Below, in pieces: positions 44,727 through 53,882 of a DNA stretch of 64,000 nt; within the stretch, counting starts at the first letter, position 1, and every line of letters starts with the position of its first letter. The notes below the pieces were generated by a model. That model saw only the letters and a program-made list of their open reading frames with translations. It searched no databases and was not told the DNA's origin. Origin of the DNA: Pseudomonas tohonis (GTDB lineage Bacteria > Pseudomonadota > Gammaproteobacteria > Pseudomonadales > Pseudomonadaceae); NCBI RefSeq assembly GCF_012767755.2, contig NZ_AP023189.1:5520001-5584000 (forward strand). Reading direction: 5' to 3'. The translations under genes and the position numbers were made by a program.

Positions 44727-45581
44727 ATGAAGCTATCACGCCGCCTGCCGTGGCCGCTGGCCATCCTTTTGCTGGTCCTGGCGCTGCCCGCGTCGACCGC
44801 CGAGCTGTTCTACCTGGGGCAGAAGATTCCCGACATCCAGCGCCCCTGGAACAGCCACGACTACCAGCAACTGATAGAAGCGCTGGACAAGGTCGACCGC
44901 ACCCAGGTCAACGCCCTGCCCCGGCGCAGCGGCGAATTCACGGGGCCCATCTACACGCGCATGGTCAGCGAGGAGAACTTCAAGCCGCAGCTGAACATCT
45001 ACGCGCCCCTGGAGCTGCGCCAGAACGAGGCGCGCGAGGTGCTGTTCCGCCTCAAGGAGCTGATGCGCCTGTACTTCGACTTCAAGGCCGCGCAGCAACC
45101 CTATGGCGCCGAGGCGCTGGGGCTGATGAGCTATTCGATGCGCCAGCAGGCGATCCTCTTCACCCTCACGGTGGAGTTCTGGATGACCCTTTCGGAGAGC
45201 GAGCAGAGCAAGCCGGTGCGCCTGCAGGGCCTGCAGGAAACCAAGGAGGCGGCGGCGATGCTGACGTCCAGCGCACTGGACTACCTGGGGCTGACCAGGC
45301 AGTTCAACCGCGAGGACCTGGTGCTCTATGCCGCCGAGCTGGGCAAGCAGATGCCGGAGCTGTTTATCCACCTGCGCAGCGATGTGCGCGCGCAACTGAT
45401 GGCGCGCGTGGGGGAGCTGGCGGAAAAGCACCCCTACGCGGAGGTGCGCAGCAGCATGGCCGACCTGCTGCCGGTTCTGGCGGCCATCCAGCAGGACGTC
45501 GAGCAGCAGTTGGCCAAACCCGTGCCGGCCGGCAAGCCGAAGCCGGCCCTGGATCTCTCCGCGCCTGCGCCGCTGCCGTAG
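44727..45581 (+). CDS. Exported protein of unknown function
   Basis: The protein has 284 residues from ATG 44727 with a signal peptide (MKLSRRLPWPLAILLLVLALPASTA, then ELFYLG). The mature part is alpha-helical and charged (LEALDKVDRTQVN, LRQNEAREVLFRLKELMRLYFDF, DVRAQLMARVGELAEKH). No family is recognised. It is divergent from the TetR gene and convergent with the LuxR gene that ends five bases later. Confidence 0.75.
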   Translation: MKLSRRLPWPLAILLLVLALPASTAELFYLGQKIPDIQRPWNSHDYQQLIEALDKVDRTQVNALPRRSGEFTGPIYTRMVSEENFKPQLNIYAPLELRQNEAREVLFRLKELMRLYFDFKAAQQPYGAEALGLMSYSMRQQAILFTLTVEFWMTLSESEQSKPVRLQGLQETKEAAAMLTSSALDYLGLTRQFNREDLVLYAAELGKQMPELFIHLRSDVRAQLMARVGELAEKHPYAEVRSSMADLLPVLAAIQQDVEQQLAKPVPAGKPKPALDLSAPAPLP

Positions 45582-45585
45582 CGGT

Positions 45586-48324
45586 TCAGCGCAACAGGCC
45601 GAGGGCCTTGGCCCGCGCCACCGCCTGGGTGCGTCGTTCCACCCCGAGCTTGCCGTTGATGTGGCGTGCGTGGGTCTTGACCGTGTGCAGGGAGATGAAC
45701 AGCCGCTCGCTGATCTCCTGGTTGGAACAGCCCTGGGCGATCAGTTGCAGCACCGCCAGCTCGCGGGTGCTCAACGCATCACCGCCGGCCAGTGGCGCCT
45801 CGCTGGCAGCCGGCGCTTGCGCTTCCGGCAACAACGCCAGCAATGCCGCAGCCTCAGGGGCCGAGCGCACCAGCAGTTGCTCGCGCAGCCAGGGGCCCTG
45901 GTGCGACAACAGCTCATGGAAGGGCAGCAAGGCGCCGCCGGGCAGCGACTCCAGGGCACTGCCCAGCAATGCGAGGGCGTCCTTGTCGCGCCCTCCGACA
46001 CGCAGCAAGTGCGCCAGGTGCAGTTGCGCCACCTGGGCCATGAGCGCGCCGCCACTTTCCTTGGCCCGCTGCACCAGCGCACGCAGACGCCGTTCGGCCT
46101 CGCCGCTGCGCCCTTCGATCCGGGCCAGGGCGGCCTGCTGCAATTCGATGTGCAGCGGCAGCTGCGGATGGAATTCGGGGGCAGCGGCGGCCTGCTCGCC
46201 GCTGTAGGTTTCCGCCAGGCGCGAAAGCCAGGCCGAGGCCAGTTCGACCTGCCCCTGCACCAGCCAGAGTTCGCACTTCACCAGGGTGACCATGGCCAGG
46301 TAGTACACCGGCGGCACGTCCCAGATGTGCATCAGCCGCTCCGCCTCGGCGAGCAGGGCGAAGGCTGCCGACAGGCGCCCTTCACGGCCCTCCAGGCTGG
46401 CCAGCACGCTGTAGCCGATCAGCAGGCTGATGTCGCGGCAGGCACGCGCCTCGGCGATCCCGGCCAGCAGGCGGCTGCGCGCGGCCTGGGGCTGCAGGCG
46501 TACGCAGAGCAGGTAGCCCTCGTAGATCATCAGCCGCGCACGGGCGGCGTAGAAGCGCTGGGACGGCAGGCCACTCAGGCGCTCCTGGCCCTGGTGCACT
46601 TCCTCCAGCGCGCGAAGGATCTCGCCACGGGCCTGCAACACCCGCGCGCGGTCGTAGTGGGCCAGGGCCTCGAACAGCGGGTTGCCGATGCGCTGCGCCA
46701 GCTCCAGCGCCTCGCGATTGAGGCCACGGGCGCGCCACAGGTCACCCCGGGCGACGGCGATGTTGGCAAGGGTGGACAGGCACAGCAGGCGCTGGCCGTA
46801 GCGCTCCTGGGACAGGGCGGTGAGCGCCTCGGCGCAATGCCGCTCGGCGAGGACGATGTCGCCACGGCCCCGGGCGATGACGCCGCTCAGGGCCAGCCAC
46901 TGGGCGATCAGGCCCTGCTGCGTCTGGGCGTTGGGTGCCGGCAGGAAGCGCGCGAGCTGGGCACCCAGCTCCTCGGCGGCGTCCAGCTGGCAGGCCAGGG
47001 CCAGGGCCATGCTGTAGAGCATGATCAGGCGCGGCGTGCTCACCAGCAGGCTGTCGGGCAGGTCCATCTTCCAGCGCAGCAGCATGGCGATGTTCTGCTC
47101 GGCCAGCAGTTGCTCCTCGGAGAGGTTCTGCACCAGGCTGGCGGCCACGTCCGGCTGGCCCGCGCGCAGGGCCTGCTCGATGGCTTCGTCCAGCAGACCC
47201 TGGGCGCTGAACCAGCGGCAGGCACGCAGGTGCAGGCTGGCCAGGGGAATGGTCGCGGCGTGGGCCGGGCGGGCCCGCAGCAGGTCGGAAAACAGGTGGT
47301 GGTAGCGGAACCAGTGGCCGTGCTCGTCCAGCGGCACCAGGAACACCTGGTGGGCCTGCAGGTGCTGGAGGATGCCGGCGCTGCCGTGCCCGTCGCGCAC
47401 CGCGTCGCACAGCTCGGCGCAGAAGCGGTCGAGGCAGGCGGTCTCATAGAGGAAGGCCTGCACCTCGGCACTCTGCCGGTCGATCACCTCTTCCAGCAGG
47501 TATTCGCGGATCAGCCCCTCGTCACCGTGGGGGCCGCGCGCCAGGGCATGTGTGTCGCCCTCGTCCTGGCTCGCCAGCAGCCACAGGCGCAGGCCGGCAG
47601 CCCAGCCCTCGCTGCGCTGCAACAGGTTCTCCAGGTGCGCGCCATCCAGGCGGGCGCCCTGGGCCTGGAGCAACGCGGTGCTCTCGGCGTCGGTCAGGCG
47701 CAGGTCGTGTTCGTTGAGTTCCACCAGCTGCCGCGACAGGCGCAGGCGCGCCAGGTGCCAGTCGGGACGCTGGCGGCTGGTGACCAGCAGCACCAGGCCC
47801 TCGGGCAGGTGGTTGAGGAAGAATTGCAGGCAGCGGTCGAGCACCGCGCCCTGGGCCAGGTGGTAGTCGTCGAGCACCAGCAGCAGCGGTTGCCGGCGAT
47901 CCAGGCGCTGGCCGAGTTCGTCGAGCAGGCCGTCGAGCCACTCCTCGAAGGCGAAGGGCTGGTGGCGCTGGCGCATCTTCAGCAGGCCCATGGCCTCTTC
48001 GCCCATGCCCGGGAAGAACTGGCGCAAGCCATCGAGCAGCCGTTCAAGGAAGCGCCCGGGGTCGATGTCGCGTCGCCCCAATCCCAGCCAGAGCGCCTGC
48101 CAGCCATCCGGCAGGCCCTCGCAGAACTCGATGGCGAGCGAGCTCTTGCCGAACCCGGCGGGCGCGCTGACCAGCAGCAGGCGTCCCCCCAGGCCTGCGG
48201 CCAGGCGGTCGCACAGGCGCGGGCGCGAAAGGTGCCCGGCCGGCAGCGGGGGACGGAAAAAGCGTTCGCCGGCTACCGGGACGGCAGCGGGCGCAAAGGA
48301 ACGCGAACTGGATAGATCGGTCAT
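45586..48324 (-). CDS. MalT-type LuxR transcriptional regulator
   Basis: The protein has 912 residues from ATG 48324. It has an N-terminal STAND ATPase (Walker A SAPAGFGKSS at about 53-62, Walker B LLVLDDYH), a long TPR-like helical region and the C-terminal LuxR HTH (LSTRELAVLQLIAQGCSNQEISERLFISLHTVKTHARHINGKLG). Regulators of this type bind an inducer and ATP, then oligomerise at promoters. It is separated from the DUF1329 gene by a terminator and repeats the arrangement at 1-324. By position it probably controls the DUF1302-DUF1329, ligase and thiolase genes. Confidence 0.93.
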   Translation of the reverse strand: MTDLSSSRSFAPAAVPVAGERFFRPPLPAGHLSRPRLCDRLAAGLGGRLLLVSAPAGFGKSSLAIEFCEGLPDGWQALWLGLGRRDIDPGRFLERLLDGLRQFFPGMGEEAMGLLKMRQRHQPFAFEEWLDGLLDELGQRLDRRQPLLLVLDDYHLAQGAVLDRCLQFFLNHLPEGLVLLVTSRQRPDWHLARLRLSRQLVELNEHDLRLTDAESTALLQAQGARLDGAHLENLLQRSEGWAAGLRLWLLASQDEGDTHALARGPHGDEGLIREYLLEEVIDRQSAEVQAFLYETACLDRFCAELCDAVRDGHGSAGILQHLQAHQVFLVPLDEHGHWFRYHHLFSDLLRARPAHAATIPLASLHLRACRWFSAQGLLDEAIEQALRAGQPDVAASLVQNLSEEQLLAEQNIAMLLRWKMDLPDSLLVSTPRLIMLYSMALALACQLDAAEELGAQLARFLPAPNAQTQQGLIAQWLALSGVIARGRGDIVLAERHCAEALTALSQERYGQRLLCLSTLANIAVARGDLWRARGLNREALELAQRIGNPLFEALAHYDRARVLQARGEILRALEEVHQGQERLSGLPSQRFYAARARLMIYEGYLLCVRLQPQAARSRLLAGIAEARACRDISLLIGYSVLASLEGREGRLSAAFALLAEAERLMHIWDVPPVYYLAMVTLVKCELWLVQGQVELASAWLSRLAETYSGEQAAAAPEFHPQLPLHIELQQAALARIEGRSGEAERRLRALVQRAKESGGALMAQVAQLHLAHLLRVGGRDKDALALLGSALESLPGGALLPFHELLSHQGPWLREQLLVRSAPEAAALLALLPEAQAPAASEAPLAGGDALSTRELAVLQLIAQGCSNQEISERLFISLHTVKTHARHINGKLGVERRTQAVARAKALGLLR

Positions 48325-48424
48325 CAACCCGGCTTCTAGGAATGGTTATGCCGCGGGGGCGTGAGCGCTGAGGCAGCCTAGCCTTTCGGTCCGCCCATTT
48401 GTAGTCCCTTGGGAAAGTACAGAC

Positions 48425-48452
48425 AAGAAAAAGCCGGCCCGAAGGCCGGCTT
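48425..48452 (-). terminator. Terminator after the second DUF1329 gene
   Basis: The stem AAGCCGGCC/GGCCGGCTT with a CGAA loop, followed on the minus strand by TTTTTC, lies 21 bases past the stop codon. Confidence 0.88.
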
Positions 48453-48472
48453 GTTTACGCGGTATTACAGGA

Positions 48473-49840
48473 TCAACGGACGCCAGCCTGACGCAGGGCC
48501 GCCGGGGTGTAATCGCTTTCCGAAGCGCTGTAGTTGAAGTCGTAGGACTGTTTCTCCTCGTTCTTCATGCCCAGGGCTAGGTAGCGACCGGACAGCAGGT
48601 CGTACAGGGTTTCCACGGCGTACCAGGGTACTTGCTTGTCGTAGTAGTACTCCGAGTGGGCCTCGGCGACGCGCCACAGGGTGCCACGGCCGTCGTAGTG
48701 GTCGATGGCGGCGGCTTGCCAGGTGTCCTCGTCGATGTAGAAGTCACGCTTGGCGTAGATGTGGCGCTCGCCGGCCTTCAGGGTCGCGACAACGTGCCAC
48801 ACGCGGTGCAGCTCGTAGCGGGTCAGGTCCTGGTTGATGTGGCCGGCCTTGATGATGTCGGCGTACTTCAGCTTCGGCGAGTCCAGGCGGTAGCTGTTGT
48901 AGGGGATGTAGATCTCCTTCTTGCCTTCCAGCTTCCAGTCGTAGCGGTCCGGCGCACCGTTGTACATGTCGAAGTTGTCGGAGGTGCGCAGGCCGTCGGC
49001 GGCGGTACCCGGGCCGTCGTAGGACACCTGCGGGGCGCGGCGGACGCGACGCTGGCCGGCGTTGTACAGCCACGCCAGGCGCGGCTCCTTCACCTGGTTG
49101 AGGGTCTCGTGCACCAGCAGCACGTTACCGGCCAGGCGCGACGGAGCGGTCACGCGCTGCTTGAAGTAGAACAGCACGTTGCTCGGCTTGCTCGGGTCGT
49201 AGTCCTTCAGCTTGTCGCGGAAGGTGAACTCGTCCTGGAAGTAAACCAGGCTGTAGGAGCCGTTCGGCTGCGGGGTCGCCTGGGTCACCAGGCGACGCAC
49301 GCTGCCGCCGCGGTAGCGGGTGATGTGGTTCCAGATCGCTTCCAGGCCGTTCTGCGGGATCGGGAAGGGGTTGGCGGTCTTGAAGTTCTCGAGGCCGTTA
49401 CCACCCTCCACCAGCTTGGTGTTGGCCGCATTCTCCTTGGCCGCCGCGATCACGTCCGCCGGTACGGTGGCCGTCCGGTGGGTGGTGAACACCGGCATCT
49501 TGTAGGTTTCCGGGTAGCGCTTGAACATCGCGTACTGGCCGGGGGTCAGCTTGTCCTTGTACTGCTCGACGTTCTGCGCGGTGATGGTGAACAGCGGCTT
49601 CTCGCTGGCGAAGGGATCGGAAACGAAGCCCTTGTCGTCCACCGGGCCGGCGTTCTGCGGCAGGCCGCCGGTCCACTCGGGGATGGTGCCATCGGCATTG
49701 CCGGCCTTCTCCGCACCCAGCGGGGTCAGGGTGGAGCCGATCTTGGCCACCTGGTCGGCCGGGGCCGCCGCCATGACGGCGGTGGCCAGCAGGGACAGCG
49801 CCAGCGCACCGGTTTGCAGAAGAGTTTTTGTTGTTTTCAT
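48473..49840 (-). CDS. DUF1329 family periplasmic protein (copy 2)
   Basis: This 455-residue protein begins with a signal peptide (MKTTKTLLQTGALALSLLATAVMA, then AAPADQVAKIG) and continues with the same family landmarks as copy 1 (IPEWTGG, ITRYRGGSVRRLVTQATPQPNGSY, RVRRAPQVSYDGPG). The two copies are closely similar throughout. It lies 26 bases after the DUF1302 gene in one operon. The DUF1302-DUF1329 pair here is next to an acyl-CoA ligase, which hints that a carboxylic acid is the cargo. Confidence 0.9.
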   Translation of the reverse strand: MKTTKTLLQTGALALSLLATAVMAAAPADQVAKIGSTLTPLGAEKAGNADGTIPEWTGGLPQNAGPVDDKGFVSDPFASEKPLFTITAQNVEQYKDKLTPGQYAMFKRYPETYKMPVFTTHRTATVPADVIAAAKENAANTKLVEGGNGLENFKTANPFPIPQNGLEAIWNHITRYRGGSVRRLVTQATPQPNGSYSLVYFQDEFTFRDKLKDYDPSKPSNVLFYFKQRVTAPSRLAGNVLLVHETLNQVKEPRLAWLYNAGQRRVRRAPQVSYDGPGTAADGLRTSDNFDMYNGAPDRYDWKLEGKKEIYIPYNSYRLDSPKLKYADIIKAGHINQDLTRYELHRVWHVVATLKAGERHIYAKRDFYIDEDTWQAAAIDHYDGRGTLWRVAEAHSEYYYDKQVPWYAVETLYDLLSGRYLALGMKNEEKQSYDFNYSASESDYTPAALRQAGVR

Positions 49841-49866
49841 TGTGATTCCTTGTCTTCCGGAGCCGC

Positions 49867-51774
49867 TTAGAAGTTCATGCCGAAGCTGAGCGCGAGGAAG
49901 TCGCGGTCAGTGTTGGTGTTGTAATCACCGCCAAAGAAATCGGTGTAGGCCAGGCTGGCGGTGTAGGTGTTCTGGTACTCGGCATCCACACCCAGGCTGA
50001 CCGCCTTGTTGCCTTCGTTGAATACACCGTTGGGGCCGTAGCCATGAACGTCATGGGACCAGGCGATGTTCGGCCTCAGGTTGATACCTGCGAACACATC
50101 GTTGTAATCCCATACGGCACGGGCGCGGTAACCCCAAGAGTTGCTGGTAACGAAGCCGTCGTCTTCGCAGTACTTGGTGAGATTCTTGGCAGTTGCGCTA
50201 CCAAGGGTGCTCAGGTTGAGCGCGCGGCACTGGTTATTCGGCAGCGGGCCAGGGCCATATACCGGGTCACGGCCGTACCGAGCGGTGCTCGTACTTTCAA
50301 GACCACCGACGTGAGTGAAGCCGACCTCGCCGATCAGAGTCAGGCGCTCGGCCCCCATTACCTGATCAAAGAAGTGGGTAAAGGTCGTCTGGAGCTGACT
50401 GATTTCCTTGCGGCGATAGCCATGCTGAACGGTGTCAGGACGACCGGTAAGAACCGACGCGCTGGGGTTCAGAGGAGACAGGCCAGAATAAAGAATGTCA
50501 GTCGTGTTCAGTTGCACCGGAGCGTTCGGACGGTAGCTGAACTCACCGCTCCACGCCGTACCTGTGGGCAACGTGGTAGAGAAGCTCAAGCCATAGAGGC
50601 GAATGTCTTCCGGGTACTCCATGAAGTACTTGCCGTTACCCGCGACGACAACGGGGAGCAGCGTAGGAACCAGGCCAGCCGGGATGCCAGCCCCAACCAG
50701 AGCAGCGCCGCTGTACGCACCGGCAGGGGCACCGATGCCACTGAAGATCGGCGCACGGCTGTGGTAGTTCATGAAGTAGGCACCGAACTCGGTGTCTAGA
50801 GCTTCGGAGAAGTAACGAAGCGCTGCACCCCACTGCCCACTGTCTCGCGCATCCTCGTCCCCTGCTCGACGTACGACAGCACCTTCGTCGGGGCTGCCCC
50901 ACTGAACGCCACGGGACTGAAGGATATTGATGATGCCGGTCTGCTGAGCCGGAGTCAGACCCGCTCCCGCCAGAGCAGTGCGCAAACCGTTCCTGGTACG
51001 CAGAACCGCAAAGTTGCTATCGCAACCATCCGCAACGACATCGGGCTGAGCGAAGAAGGTGCCGCAGTTATCCACAACGGTCTGATCCCACTCCAGTTGA
51101 TAGAACGCTTCAGCTGAAAGGTTCTCGGTCAGGCTCTGGGACACATAGAACATGTTGACCGGAATCAGACCCTCTTTCACTTCCGCGCCAGGACGGCGGA
51201 AGGCGGAGACGTCGATCGGGTTGATGGAGTTGATGCCGTTCTGAATGAAGGTGCTTTCACCCCAGCTCACCACCTGCTTGCCCAGACGTACGGAGCCCGG
51301 CAGGTCGGCGATGTTGTAGTTGTGGTAGATGAAGGCGTCGAGGATCTGGCCACCGGAAGACTGCGCAGCCTCTTTGCGGTTGCTGTCGTCGATGTCCTTG
51401 AACAGGCGGCTCTCGTCCTTCAGTTCGAAGTCGTACCAGTACTTGCCACGGACGAAGACGCCGGTGTCGCCGTACTTCAGCTCCAGGTCGTGGATGCCCT
51501 TGAAGATTTTCGAGAAGGTCTCGCCCTTCTTGAAGTTCAGGTGGGAGTCGTCAGAGGTCTGCGACAGGCCGTCACCGCCGTTGTTCACACCGATCAGGTC
51601 CTTGTCCGCACCGCGCATGGACCAGCTTGCACCGACGGACAACGAGGAATCGAACTGCCCCTCGATCTCGCCGATATTGAACGTTACGCCGAATGCCGGG
51701 GCGGCGAGAGTGGATGCGAGGCTGACGGCCATTGGCAGTCGGGCCAGGCGCCAGAACGGTTTTCTTGTTGTCAT
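49867..51774 (-). CDS. DUF1302 family predicted outer-membrane protein (copy 2)
   Basis: This 635-residue precursor has a signal peptide (MTTRKPFWRLARLPMAVSLASTLAAPAFG, then VTFNIGEIEG) and ends LSFGMNF, the barrel-type C-terminus. GGAG stands eight bases before the ATG. It is longer than copy 1 by about 38 residues, mostly in the middle. Its central DNA (about 50150-51150) is lower in GC (53-58% in stretches counted) than the flanks, and 51411-51537 is almost identical to 3328-3454 in copy 1. This points to patchwork evolution. Confidence 0.88.
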   Translation of the reverse strand: MTTRKPFWRLARLPMAVSLASTLAAPAFGVTFNIGEIEGQFDSSLSVGASWSMRGADKDLIGVNNGGDGLSQTSDDSHLNFKKGETFSKIFKGIHDLELKYGDTGVFVRGKYWYDFELKDESRLFKDIDDSNRKEAAQSSGGQILDAFIYHNYNIADLPGSVRLGKQVVSWGESTFIQNGINSINPIDVSAFRRPGAEVKEGLIPVNMFYVSQSLTENLSAEAFYQLEWDQTVVDNCGTFFAQPDVVADGCDSNFAVLRTRNGLRTALAGAGLTPAQQTGIINILQSRGVQWGSPDEGAVVRRAGDEDARDSGQWGAALRYFSEALDTEFGAYFMNYHSRAPIFSGIGAPAGAYSGAALVGAGIPAGLVPTLLPVVVAGNGKYFMEYPEDIRLYGLSFSTTLPTGTAWSGEFSYRPNAPVQLNTTDILYSGLSPLNPSASVLTGRPDTVQHGYRRKEISQLQTTFTHFFDQVMGAERLTLIGEVGFTHVGGLESTSTARYGRDPVYGPGPLPNNQCRALNLSTLGSATAKNLTKYCEDDGFVTSNSWGYRARAVWDYNDVFAGINLRPNIAWSHDVHGYGPNGVFNEGNKAVSLGVDAEYQNTYTASLAYTDFFGGDYNTNTDRDFLALSFGMNF

Positions 51775-51964
51775 CGACGCTACTCCATGTGTGTTTTTTT
51801 GTTATGGATTGGTGCGGACTATAGCCAGGAGGTAGTAGTGCTTGATCCCTCTAAAGTGTGATTTGCAGTCCGGCGAGCACTCTGGCCCGCAGGTTTGCAG
51901 ACTAGCCCGATCTGGCGATTGGTAAAGCCGGGGGTGAGCTGGCGCGGAGCCAGCAATAAACAAG

Positions 51965-52011
51965 CCAAGCGTTTGCTTGGTAGACAGGCCGGGCCTTGTA
52001 GGACCCGGCCT
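51965..52011 (-). terminator. Pair of hairpins after the acyl-CoA ligase gene
   Basis: CCAAGC-GTTT-GCTTGG (51965-51980) and a longer AGGCCGGG/CCCGGCCT hairpin (about 51986-52011) lie directly beyond the ligase stop. There is no T-run, so termination is likely but imperfect. The remaining 51775-51964 is the leader of the DUF1302 operon. Confidence 0.5.
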
Positions 52012-52019
52012 ACAGCGGC

Positions 52020-53702
52020 TCAAAGAGCGGAGAGGAAGGTGCTACCCGTGGCCTGCCACTGGGCGATATCGACGCGGATGCGTTTCTTGTCCAGTTTGCC
52101 GACGCTGGTCTTGGGAATTTCAGTAACAACGGCGATCTGGCTGGGAATGGCCCATTTATTGATGTGACCTTGCTCTACGAAAGGCTTGAGGTGCTCCTTG
52201 AGCGCCTTGGCGTCCAGGGCCTGGCCTTCACGCAGCACCAACAGGGCGAAGGGGCGTTCGCCCCACTGCGGATCGGGCACGCCGACCACCGCCACTTCGC
52301 GCACCGCCGGGTGCCGGCTGACCAGGTCCTCCAGCTCCAGGGAGGAGATCCACTCGCCGCCGGTCTTGATCACGTCCTTGATGCGGTCGCGGATGTCGAT
52401 GAAACCCATGCTGTCGAGGGTGGCGACGTCGCCGGTGTGCAGCCAGCCACCTTCCCACAGCTCCAGGCTCTTCTCCGGCTCGCGGAAATAGCCCTGGGTC
52501 AGCCAGGGCGCACGCAGCACCAGCTCGCCCTGGGATTCGCCGTCGGCGGGAAGGAAGGCGCCCTCGGCGTCGATGACCGCGGCATCCACCAGCGGCACCG
52601 GCACGCCGGCCTTGATGCGGTAGGTGGTGCGCTCATCCTCGCTGCCGGCCAGCAGTTCGTCGTTCATGTGCGCGCAGGAGATCATCGGGCAGGTCTCGGA
52701 CATGCCGTAGGCGGCCGTCAGGTGGATGCCGCGTGCCTTGGCCGCGTCGTACAGCGAGCGGTTCAGCGAACTGCCGCCGATGATCAGCTTCCAGCCACCG
52801 AAGTCCACGCCCTGCGCGGCCTTGGCGTTCATCACCATCTGCAGGATGGTCGGCACGCAGTGGGAGAAGGTGACCTTCTCGCGACGCCACAGCTCCACCA
52901 GCAGCTCGGGGTCGTAGCGGCCGGGGTAGACCTGCTTCACCCCCAGCATGGTCGCCACGTAGGGCACGCCCCAGGCGTGCACGTGGAACATCGGGGTGAT
53001 GGGCATGTAGACGTCATCGTTGGCCATCAGCCGCGGGCTGTGCACCGAGCCCATCATGCTGGCCATGGCCATGGTGTGCAGCACCAGTTGGCGGTGGGTG
53101 AAATACACACCCTTCGGGTTGCCGGTGGTGCCGGTGGTGTAGAAGGTGGTGGCCAGGGAGTTCTCGTCGAAATCGGGGAAGTCGTAACGGGTGGAGGCCC
53201 CGGCCATCAGCGTCTCGTACTCGCCGACGAGGTTCGGCAGGTCGGCGCTCTTGTCGGCCGCGTCGGTCAGCAGGAGGGTCTTCTCGACCGTGGTCAGCTG
53301 GCCCTCGATGGCCTTGTAGATCGGCACGAACTCGCTGTTGACCAGCACGAAGCGGTCCTCGGCGTGGTTCATGGTGTAGAGGATCTGGTCCGGTGAGAGG
53401 CGGATGTTGATGGTGTGCAGCACCGCGCCGATCATCGGGATGGCGAACATGCACTCCAGGTAGCGGTGGCTGTCCCAGTCCATCACCGCCACCGTGTCAC
53501 CCGCCTTCACACCGGCCTCGGTGAGCAGGTTGGCGAGCCGCGCGACGCGCTCGTTGAAGGTCGCATAGCTGTAGCGGACCAGATCGCGGTAGACGATTTC
53601 CCGGGTCTTCTCGTAGCGGCTGCCGGAAAGCAGCAGGCCTTTGATCAGCAAGGGATACTGGTAGGCGTTGTCGGCCGGTTTGATGACTCGGGTCTGCACC
53701 AT
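52020..53702 (-). CDS. Medium- or long-chain acyl-CoA synthetase (AMP-forming ligase)
   Basis: This 560-residue ANL-superfamily ligase has the AMP-binding motif YTTGTTGNPKGVYFTHRQLVLH, then PMFHVHAWG, GMSETCPM, WLHTGDVATLDSMGFIDIRDRIKDVIKTGGEWIS and the catalytic lysine in PKTSVGKLDKKRIR. It activates a carboxylic acid with ATP and CoA. ATG 53702 has AGGTG upstream. It precedes the DUF1302-DUF1329 genes on the same strand and is divergent from a thiolase, indicating a coupled import-activation-degradation unit. Chain length cannot be read from sequence. Confidence 0.92.
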   Translation of the reverse strand: MVQTRVIKPADNAYQYPLLIKGLLLSGSRYEKTREIVYRDLVRYSYATFNERVARLANLLTEAGVKAGDTVAVMDWDSHRYLECMFAIPMIGAVLHTINIRLSPDQILYTMNHAEDRFVLVNSEFVPIYKAIEGQLTTVEKTLLLTDAADKSADLPNLVGEYETLMAGASTRYDFPDFDENSLATTFYTTGTTGNPKGVYFTHRQLVLHTMAMASMMGSVHSPRLMANDDVYMPITPMFHVHAWGVPYVATMLGVKQVYPGRYDPELLVELWRREKVTFSHCVPTILQMVMNAKAAQGVDFGGWKLIIGGSSLNRSLYDAAKARGIHLTAAYGMSETCPMISCAHMNDELLAGSEDERTTYRIKAGVPVPLVDAAVIDAEGAFLPADGESQGELVLRAPWLTQGYFREPEKSLELWEGGWLHTGDVATLDSMGFIDIRDRIKDVIKTGGEWISSLELEDLVSRHPAVREVAVVGVPDPQWGERPFALLVLREGQALDAKALKEHLKPFVEQGHINKWAIPSQIAVVTEIPKTSVGKLDKKRIRVDIAQWQATGSTFLSAL

Positions 53703-53797
53703 GGAAATGCACCTGCGCGCGAGGATGTAGTTATTGATTTCCCAGCACTCTAGGGCGCTGCGTCCAGGCATAAATCAGTCAAAAGAATGATTTGTAC

Positions 53798-53833
53798 GTG
53801 ACCCTTTGGCCACTTTCGGTCACGAGATAGAAT
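53798..53833 (+). promoter_or_regulatory. Promoter and inverted repeat upstream of the thiolase gene
   Basis: The arms GTGACC (53798-53803) and GGTCAC (53818-53823) are separated by 14 bases. They surround a likely -35 (TTGGCC, 53806-53811), with a -10 TAGAAT at 53828-53833. It lies in the 180-base divergent region shared with the acyl-CoA ligase and could bind the LuxR regulator. Confidence 0.5.
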
Positions 53834-53882
53834 CGACCCCATCGGCCAGTCTCGGCCCATCACCCGAAGAGGTAGGAACAAG

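Noticed and set aside
45661..48315. Plus-strand open frame of 884 codons opposite the LuxR regulator
   Set aside because: It is a shadow of the MalT-type gene, rich in Gln/Ala/Gly repeats with no domain sense.
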